A stretch of DNA of 5,106 bases from Parachlamydiales bacterium (lineage in GTDB: Bacteria; Chlamydiota; Chlamydiia; Chlamydiales; Rhabdochlamydiaceae), in the NCBI GenBank assembly GCA_020050965.1, contig JAGVJV010000040.1:1-5106 (forward strand), given 5' to 3'. The notes under the pieces were generated by a model, which was not told the origin of the DNA, did not search any database, and was given only the letters and a program-made list of their open reading frames with translations. Position numbers and translations under genes: made by a program. Below are positions 1-5,106 of the stretch, in pieces (positions within the stretch are counted from its first letter, which is position 1; the number at the start of each line of letters is the position of its first letter).

Positions 1-399
1 ATATAGGGAATCATCTGAGGTCTTAAATGAAATCGCTACTTTTGCCCGATTTATGGTGAAGGGATATTCTCTTAAAAAGGGGCGGATTTGATTATTGGAG
101 TTAATTAAATCCAGAAATTGCTCTGTCACTTTGATTTCTAATATACGAGCTTCATCAATAGTCGCCCTATGATAAGAATTGAACTTGACACCAATTTCTT
201 CAATGTCGTGGGGCATTTTTCCACCGTGACCATAACAAATAATTCCATATTTTTTTTCCATTTCTTTTGCAAATGACTGGATGATCTGATTAACATAGAC
301 TTCATAATCTTCGGTTTTTTCATTGCTATTCATTTTGGATCCATATAGGAGCAAGCTAATTGTTAAAATTAATTTAACGTTTTTTTCCAAAAAACTCAT
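1..399 (-). CDS. Putative exported protein overlapping the rhs 3' end; candidate immunity partner (3' end outside window)
   Basis: The 133 visible codons contain no stop; the C-terminus lies beyond the left edge. The start chosen is the ATG at 399-397, 26 nt inside the rhs 3' end, because AAGGA sits 5 nt upstream and because it adds an N-terminus MSFLEKNVK followed by a hydrophobic run LILTISLLLYG (residues 10-20). That looks like a Sec signal peptide or membrane anchor; there is no Cys lipobox and the cleavage site is unclear. A later in-frame Met at 333 would remove this segment. The rest is a soluble, mixed-charge protein with EMEKKYGIICYGHGGKMP, an acidic/helical stretch (DEARILEIKVTEQFLDLI) and IRPFLREYPF. 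I recognise no catalytic motif. I recall similar secreted hypothetical proteins in environmental Chlamydiota, unverified. The overlap suggests translational coupling to the Rhs gene, and the position is where a cognate immunity gene normally lies. It could instead be a separate secreted protein. Confidence 0.85.
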   Translation of the reverse strand, partial: MSFLEKNVKLILTISLLLYGSKMNSNEKTEDYEVYVNQIIQSFAKEMEKKYGIICYGHGGKMPHDIEEIGVKFNSYHRATIDEARILEIKVTEQFLDLINSNNQIRPFLREYPFTINRAKVAISFKTSDDSLY

Positions 400-3300
400 A
401 TTCTTCCTTTATGTCAAAAATTTGCTTCATTAATTCTTGTTGATATGTGCTTCCCATAAATTTATGGTCATATCTATATAATGTCCTTTCTTTTGCTTTG
501 GAAATGGGTTTCAACAGTTGAATGTTATAATTATCTTTATTTGGGCCAGATTTTGCTCTCAGACCAAAGGTTCCAGTAATTGCATCTCGCTTAGAGTAAA
601 AATTATATGCCTCCATTGCCTGCTTGTTGGATATAGGCGAAGCGGGTGCAACGCCAACAAAATATAGATGACTTGTACAAAGATTTTGCTGCTCAGGGGT
701 CATGTTGTTGAAGGCGCAGTTGTAAATAGCCCCGCCTTCACTATGGGCGATGTGAAGATGAAGAAGGTCGGGATTTAGCCTATACAATGATTCGGCAATT
801 GCCACAAGTGCTTGGCGTGTTATCGTAGCAATGGGAGTATCTTTATTTCTCATCTCTTTTATAGTGTCCACCCCATCCTTGATAAATCCTTCTGTAGGAT
901 TATGCATTCCGATGAACAAATGATGTTCATTTCCAATCATATTTAACAACGAAAAGCTCATTTCAAGCAATTCTTCAAAAGAAGTGTTTACTCCATTTTG
1001 AAGAGAGGTAAGTGCTATAAATTGACCTAGTTTGGGAAACATTTCATGGAAATGAGAGGTGATTTCAATCTCACCTGTTGCCATTTCTTCCGGGGTACAC
1101 TTTATTTTATGGAAAAAATTTGCTGATATTACCCAATCGACTTGAATATCTTTTGTCTCAACTCTTAGAGGGATGAGGTGATTATCCGGCTTACTAAACC
1201 AACTCGCGCCAGTATTATGATAAAATTGATCGTCATAATTGACATACATTCTAATAGAATCTAACCCAAACAGATCCAGTCTATTGAGAGGGCTATTGCG
1301 GACGTAGAGGTATAGGTTGAGGCTATCGATTGAGCCTGCGGGATCGGGGGTTAGCCAACGGCCTAGATCTGGGTCATAAAAGCGAAGGCCAAAGAATATG
1401 AGCCCTTCTAATGATCGCTTGGAGTTAAAGCGCCAAGGGTTGATTGGGGCGGTTGAGCAGATCTCTTTCCCAAAGGCACTAATCTCATATTTCTCTACGA
1501 GCTCGCCTTGAGGAGAAATAATTCCGATGATGTTGCCGCTAAAGTCGTGGAGGGGAGCATAGACTTGCCCTTTAAGCTCTAAGGCAACTGCTGCGCCTAT
1601 ATCGCCTTCAATCCCAAGCCCTAATACTTTTAACTCGACTATTTTATTCTGCTTATTGAGGAGGCCGATTTCTGTATCTTTATCATAGAGGAAGTAATGT
1701 GTGGTATCGTCCTGTTTAGTATAGAGTCTTGAGAACGGATCATACAACAAGTGGACGGGGGACTGATTGGGCTTCTCGATTGAAATCAGGCGATTGAGCG
1801 GATCGTATTTATATACTGTAGCTCCATTTGCAGAAGCTTGAACGATAGGATTGCCATTATCGTCATAAACTAGGGTGGTATTGTCTATCGATTGGATTTG
1901 GTTAAGGTAGTTGACTGTAGCATCAATTGGATTGCCGAGGGAGTCAAAGCTATAGGTTTTATTCCCTTCTAGCTGGAGTTGATCAAGTGGGTCGTACTCA
2001 TAGCGCTTTTCTGCAAATAGGGTGTTTTCGACCCGGCTGACTAAGCCTGTGGGGCCATAATCGATAATGGCTGTATTCCAGGGTGAATTTTGTTCTTTGG
2101 GACGTTCGAGAAGATCTCTGGTGGATATGTGTGTACCTAGATTGTGGATGAGCTCTTCTTGGCGGATATGTCCATTCTCATCGAAATCAGTGTAGGTGTG
2201 GGCATAATGGAAATCTTGTGAGGGGGTAAGGCGGGTGATGTGTGTCAAATGAAGGTCGTTGTAGGTGTATTGGATGAGGGATTTATCTGGAAGAGTAAAG
2301 CGAAAGCACCTGCCTAGGTCATCATAGTCCCAGGTGAGGGTTGTGCCAGTTGGGGATTTTTCAATGATCAGCTGTCCGAAGGAGTTATAGGTACGGTTCC
2401 ATAGGAGATGATGGACTTTGTCTTCGGCTATATATGGAGAGCTACAGCCAAATTTATAGTGGTACTCATAGTGGAGCTTTTCATCTGAACTATATAGAGT
2501 GCGGAGCCGATCGAGACCATCATAAGTGTATTTGATCGACTTACCATTCGGATATTTTTTGGTTTTGAGTCGCCCTTTGATGTCATACTTAAAGATGGTT
2601 ATTTTTTCTTGCTCTTCGATTTCGCGCGTGACCCTTCCTCGGCTGTCATGATTCCAATGGACGGAATAGGTTTTGGCTGGGTGAGTGCCTTGGTAAATGG
2701 TCGTTTGCCTTGCAGCTCGATTGCCGGCACGATCATAGAGAATAAGCTCTTTTGAAACGGTTTTCTCATCGGGCCCTTTTTTCTCAATTTGTACGAGACG
2801 ATTTGAGGCATCATAGGTTTCAATTTCAATATTTCCTAGCTGGTCGATGGTGGTTTTTGTTAGGACTTTTTGTCTTAGGTCATTTGTGGTGTCTTCTGAA
2901 TAAATGAATTGGGTAGAGTGCCTGAGCGGATCTGTATGTAGTGCGAGGCGTCCTTCGGGATCATAAGTGAAGAGGTCAGTAGCTTCTCCTTGAGAAGTGA
3001 CTCGTATGGCTTTTGCTTTGCGCCGTTCATTGTCATATTGGAAAGTGGTAAGGTTTTCGATATTTCCATTACGATCCTGTTCCCACAGTTTAAAAACATT
3101 GCCCTCTTCATTATGTAATGTGACTTCTGTAAATCCGCCATAAGTCGTTCTTTCTAAGTGACCAAGTGGATCGTAGGTGTATCTGATTATCCGTTTTTCT
3201 GCCTGTTCTTCGATTTTTCTTCCGGCACCATCATAGGTATAGGTAGTCTTTAATCCTTCAGGATTAGTGTAGGAACGGAGATGGAAAGTATCATAGGTCC

Positions 3301-5106
3301 ACTCTTCCTGACTTAAGTGGTCTCTAGTAGAAGAGTAAATATTCTTGTATCTCATCCTATGGAAATGATCATAGGTGTAGTGGTCCTCTGTTCCATCTGG
3401 ATGGATGGTTTTGGCTAGGGTCCCATTATTGTTGTAAATATGACGGATGATCGCTCCATCAGGATATATAATTTTGATTGGCTTTCGAAGAGTATTATAA
3501 GTGGTGGTGGTCTTGAAACCGAGCGGATCGGTATGAGAGATAAGATTCCCATGGATATCATGCTCGAAGACGGTAATGGGAGTATATTGCTCCAATTTCT
3601 CATCTAAAGCATCAGGGAATTGAATTCGAAAGCAGTTGCCAAAACAGTCATAGCTCTGTGTGGTTGTGTTTCCTTTAGAGTCTGTTTGTGTGAGAGGGCG
3701 ACCTTTTACATCATAAGTTGTTTGGGTGATTTTATTATAACCTTTATCATCGGTTTCGATGCACTTGATTGGGCGTCCAGCTCCGTCGTATTCGATGGTA
3801 CTGCGGAGTTTGCCAACTTCTTTAGCTTCTTTGAGGTTGCCTGAAGAATCGTAGTCGTAGGTATTTTGATATCCAAGAGGAGTGGTTTTGAGCTTGATAT
3901 TACCGTAGGAGTCATGATCGATGCGAATAGTGTAGCGCTCTCGATTATTGGCATCGGCAACTTTTTCCAGATTGATTAGATTCCTTGAAGAATAAGAAAA
4001 TTCCTTATATGACAATTGCAGTTCTTTTTTTGTAGCAAGATCGAGATATTTCTCTCTAATTGAATAGCAAAGTCCATTGTTGGGGTATCTAGCAAAATAC
4101 TTGAGGCGTCTTTCCGTTACCCCTGAGAGGTCGGTTTCATTTCTTGTATTGCCATCATCGACGATCTCACGCATAAGCAGATGGTTGTCATCGTAAGTGT
4201 AAAATTCTCTTAATAGGATCTTTCCCTGATAAGAGGTAAACTTAGCTGCCAAGAGATCTGTATCGTGTTTATATTCATAAAAGGTTGAAAGACCTCCGAT
4301 TTCAATTTCTTCGATTAAGAGATCTTTTTTGTAGTTATATTGTTTAATGATAGCCTCTGCACCACTAGCTTCCCCTTTTTCGTTGACTGTGAGAGGAGAA
4401 TAAGGATTTCCAGAAAAATTCCCTCTGAAAATCTCCTGTTTCACATTGCTTTCATCATCATAGGTAAACGTCTTGGCAAATAGTGGTTTGCCCTGCGGAT
4501 CAAAGAGGGCCTTTGTGCATAATTTATCTTTCTCCCAGAAGAATTTTAGCACTGAGTGGAGCTGGTCATTTTTATTGAAGTATTCAATGGTTTTGATTTT
4601 GCCATCGATATGATGATAGCGGATCAGGCAATCCTCAACGTCTCGTACTTCAGTCTTGTCTTCATAGTAGGTGAATTCAGCGATGGGAATCTCAGTGTTG
4701 TTCGGACCGACACGAGCTTTTAAAATGTGGACTTTATCGGCGGAATAATTTTTCTTGGGCGGGCCTTTTTCCCATTTTTTTTCTTCCTTTTCATCGGCTG
4801 GACGATAATAGGAAGCTGAGAATTGAAATTTACCACCCAGTTCCATCGCCTTAATACGAGCGCCAGTTCCTTTCCTTCCCCCTTCATAAGCATAGTGTTC
4901 TGGAGCGCGGCAATTGCTGCTAACGTCCTCGACATAATCTCTCCCTTCATAAGAGAACATTTGATAGGTGAGGGTTTTCCCGTCTGAGGTTGTAGCAACT
5001 AAGCGAGTTCGATCATTTGTTTTTTCAGTATCAAACTTGATCCATGCTAGGGTTTTTGTTCCTGATGGATTTTGAAGTTCAATGCGCGAAAAATGGGTGT
5101 CTTGAT
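374..5106 (-). CDS. Rhs/YD-repeat protein with alpha/beta-hydrolase-like C-terminal domain (5' end outside window)
   Basis: Large Rhs-family protein, 1576 residues visible, ending at TAA (374-376). The ATG at 4960 is internal: the frame stays open through 48 further codons to the right edge (reading ...DGKTLTYQ just before that Met), so the true start and any export signal lie outside. Residues below are numbered from that Met. Residues 1-205 have few repeats and a charged Lys/Glu-rich stretch near 55-75. Residues ~208-1100 carry about 30 YD-type repeats (YTYDGAGR, YKYDPLNR). Residues 1134-1232 are the Rhs core with FYDPDLGRW and TPDP. Residues 1234-1528 are a unique tip with the AHSEGG nucleophile elbow (S1407). 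Known Rhs/TcC proteins fold the repeats into a shell that encloses the C-terminal toxin. I infer that this is a polymorphic toxin or effector acting on a lipid or ester substrate. The substrate and secretion route cannot be read from the sequence. The family call is firm; the hydrolase tip is likely. Confidence 0.93.
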   Translation of the reverse strand, partial: QDTHFSRIELQNPSGTKTLAWIKFDTEKTNDRTRLVATTSDGKTLTYQMFSYEGRDYVEDVSSNCRAPEHYAYEGGRKGTGARIKAMELGGKFQFSASYYRPADEKEEKKWEKGPPKKNYSADKVHILKARVGPNNTEIPIAEFTYYEDKTEVRDVEDCLIRYHHIDGKIKTIEYFNKNDQLHSVLKFFWEKDKLCTKALFDPQGKPLFAKTFTYDDESNVKQEIFRGNFSGNPYSPLTVNEKGEASGAEAIIKQYNYKKDLLIEEIEIGGLSTFYEYKHDTDLLAAKFTSYQGKILLREFYTYDDNHLLMREIVDDGNTRNETDLSGVTERRLKYFARYPNNGLCYSIREKYLDLATKKELQLSYKEFSYSSRNLINLEKVADANNRERYTIRIDHDSYGNIKLKTTPLGYQNTYDYDSSGNLKEAKEVGKLRSTIEYDGAGRPIKCIETDDKGYNKITQTTYDVKGRPLTQTDSKGNTTTQSYDCFGNCFRIQFPDALDEKLEQYTPITVFEHDIHGNLISHTDPLGFKTTTTYNTLRKPIKIIYPDGAIIRHIYNNNGTLAKTIHPDGTEDHYTYDHFHRMRYKNIYSSTRDHLSQEEWTYDTFHLRSYTNPEGLKTTYTYDGAGRKIEEQAEKRIIRYTYDPLGHLERTTYGGFTEVTLHNEEGNVFKLWEQDRNGNIENLTTFQYDNERRKAKAIRVTSQGEATDLFTYDPEGRLALHTDPLRHSTQFIYSEDTTNDLRQKVLTKTTIDQLGNIEIETYDASNRLVQIEKKGPDEKTVSKELILYDRAGNRAARQTTIYQGTHPAKTYSVHWNHDSRGRVTREIEEQEKITIFKYDIKGRLKTKKYPNGKSIKYTYDGLDRLRTLYSSDEKLHYEYHYKFGCSSPYIAEDKVHHLLWNRTYNSFGQLIIEKSPTGTTLTWDYDDLGRCFRFTLPDKSLIQYTYNDLHLTHITRLTPSQDFHYAHTYTDFDENGHIRQEELIHNLGTHISTRDLLERPKEQNSPWNTAIIDYGPTGLVSRVENTLFAEKRYEYDPLDQLQLEGNKTYSFDSLGNPIDATVNYLNQIQSIDNTTLVYDDNGNPIVQASANGATVYKYDPLNRLISIEKPNQSPVHLLYDPFSRLYTKQDDTTHYFLYDKDTEIGLLNKQNKIVELKVLGLGIEGDIGAAVALELKGQVYAPLHDFSGNIIGIISPQGELVEKYEISAFGKEICSTAPINPWRFNSKRSLEGLIFFGLRFYDPDLGRWLTPDPAGSIDSLNLYLYVRNSPLNRLDLFGLDSIRMYVNYDDQFYHNTGASWFSKPDNHLIPLRVETKDIQVDWVISANFFHKIKCTPEEMATGEIEITSHFHEMFPKLGQFIALTSLQNGVNTSFEELLEMSFSLLNMIGNEHHLFIGMHNPTEGFIKDGVDTIKEMRNKDTPIATITRQALVAIAESLYRLNPDLLHLHIAHSEGGAIYNCAFNNMTPEQQNLCTSHLYFVGVAPASPISNKQAMEAYNFYSKRDAITGTFGLRAKSGPNKDNYNIQLLKPISKAKERTLYRYDHKFMGSTYQQELMKQIFDIKEEYEFFGKKR
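377..1261 (-). other. C-terminal alpha/beta-hydrolase-like tip domain of the Rhs protein (candidate toxin)
   Basis: Unique region of 295 residues (1234-1528, numbered from the Met at nt 4960) after the core. Its second half follows an alpha/beta-hydrolase order. A hydrophobic strand enters MHNPTEG (H1353), a plausible oxyanion-hole loop. A helix follows, then strand LLHLHI entering AHSEGG with nucleophile S1407 (nt 740-742). Next come strand LYFVGVAPASP, FYSKRD with candidate acid D1459 (nt 584-586), and YRYDHKF with candidate base H1499 (nt 464-466). The elbow is HSxGG, a variant of the lipase/esterase GxSxG with Ala in the first position. The N-terminal ~110 residues of the tip (from SIRMYVNYDDQ) are unassigned. 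A lipase, phospholipase or esterase is most likely; the exact substrate is unknown. GC is about 37-38%, against about 50% in the adjoining core. Confidence 0.72.
405..409 (-). promoter_or_regulatory. Ribosome binding site for the downstream gene, inside the rhs coding region
   Basis: On the minus strand the sequence reads AAAGGAAGAATATG; AAGGA (409-405) lies 5 nt before the ATG at 399-397. This is a good Shine-Dalgarno match at good spacing and decides the start in favour of 399 over the Met at 333, which has no comparable site. It lies in the last codons of the Rhs gene, so ribosomes finishing rhs (stop at 376-374) would pass directly over it, consistent with coupled translation. Confidence 0.75.
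1265..1561 (-). other. Rhs-associated core domain and toxin junction (protein domain)
   Basis: Residues 1134-1232 (numbered from the Met at nt 4960) match the Rhs-associated core: YAPLHDFSGNIIGII, then EKYEISAFGK, PWRFNSKRSLEGLIFFGLRFYDPDLGRW, LTPDP (nt 1340-1354) and LNLYLYVRNSPLNRLDLFGL. This segment caps the repeat shell and marks where the variable C-terminal tip begins. In well-studied Rhs proteins the junction is DPxGL and an Asp-dependent self-cleavage releases the tip. Here it reads LDLFGL, keeping the Asp and Gly-Leu but lacking the Pro, so cleavage is possible but not assured. Confidence 0.88.
1665..4339 (-). repeat. YD (Rhs) repeat array within the Rhs protein
   Basis: Protein-level repeat array of about 30 units of roughly 20 residues, following the pattern (Y/T)xYDxxGRL followed by a DPxG- or PDG-type turn. 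Examples are YDYDSSGNLKEA, IEYDGAGRPIKC, TTYDVKGRPLTQ, YTYDPLGHLERT, FTYDPEGRLALH, FKYDIKGRLKTK, YKYDPLNRLISI and LLYDPFSRLYTK. The array becomes regular from about residue 330 (numbered from the Met at nt 4960); upstream units from residue 208 (YNYKKDLL, YEYKHDTD, YTYDDNHL) are degenerate. DNA copies are diverged, so this is not a recent tandem duplication. In solved Rhs/TcC structures such repeats form a spiralling beta-sheet shell. The boundaries given are approximate. Confidence 0.9.

Noticed and set aside
250..257. Run of 8 T (8 A on the coding strand) in the small gene as a possible phase-variable tract
   Set aside because: It encodes Glu-Lys-Lys within EMEKKYG, fits the frame, and is short for slippage in AT-rich DNA. 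Nothing else in the sequence supports phase variation.
138..323. A 61-codon minus-strand reading frame starting MKKPKIMK
   Set aside because: It is an out-of-frame shadow of the 1-399 gene. The true frame (399 down to 1) is longer, has a ribosome binding site and encodes a coherent protein.
340..420. Search for a terminator or promoter between the two genes
   Set aside because: The genes overlap by 26 nt. I see no stable inverted repeat with a T-run and no convincing -35/-10 pair, so co-transcription is the simpler reading.
3620..3844. Plus-strand 74-codon open frame
   Set aside because: It is antisense to well-conserved YD-repeat coding sequence; the Cys/Phe-rich translation is what reverse reading of such codons yields. 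No promoter or ribosome binding site was seen.
2599..3960. Short alternative minus-strand frames (2599-2829, 2875-3141, 3415-3603, 3706-3960)
   Set aside because: All lie inside the Rhs repeats in another frame, have low-complexity translations, and lack ribosome binding sites or recognisable domains.
4720..4998. Minus-strand 92-codon frame starting MLQPQTGK
   Set aside because: It overlaps the N-terminal Rhs coding region in a different frame, and its Lys-rich translation mirrors the KEEKKWEKGPPKK stretch of the true frame.

Overview
The window holds two genes, both on the minus strand and both cut by a window edge. The right 93% (374-5106) is the 3' portion of a very large Rhs/YD-repeat gene; its reading frame is still open at the right edge. 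It is followed immediately, with a 26-nt overlap, by a smaller gene (1-399) that runs off the left edge. There is no intergenic space, RNA gene, insertion sequence, CRISPR array or recognisable terminator.

The Rhs protein reads in order: an N-terminal section with few repeats; about 30 YD-type repeats (nt ~4339-1665), expected to build the closed beta-shell seen in Rhs/TcC proteins; a conserved Rhs core ending in GRWLTPDP and then LDLFGLDS (nt ~1561-1265); and a unique C-terminal domain of about 295 residues (nt ~1261-377). That C-terminal domain looks like an alpha/beta-hydrolase: it has an AHSEGG nucleophile elbow, with an Asp and a His placed as expected for a Ser-Asp-His triad. By hand count, GC falls from about 50% over nt 1261-1620 to about 37-38% over nt 421-1260, and to about 34% over nt 1-360. 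The drop lies at the core/C-terminal boundary, which suits a swappable toxin-type tip.

The second gene is easily mis-called, because its first obvious Met (nt 333) is not the best start. An ATG at nt 397-399, inside the Rhs 3' end and preceded by AAGGA at 5-nt spacing, adds a hydrophobic N-terminus typical of a Sec signal or membrane anchor. The arrangement (Rhs protein with hydrolase tip, then an overlapping gene for an exported protein) matches the layout of a polymorphic toxin and its immunity partner. The immunity role is inference only.

Organism: the Rhs architecture and the small protein (motifs such as YGHGGKMP and IRPFLREYPF) remind me of protein families in environmental Chlamydiota (Parachlamydia, Waddlia and Simkania-like bacteria). 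This rests on recall and was not verified by search; the moderate-to-low GC is compatible.
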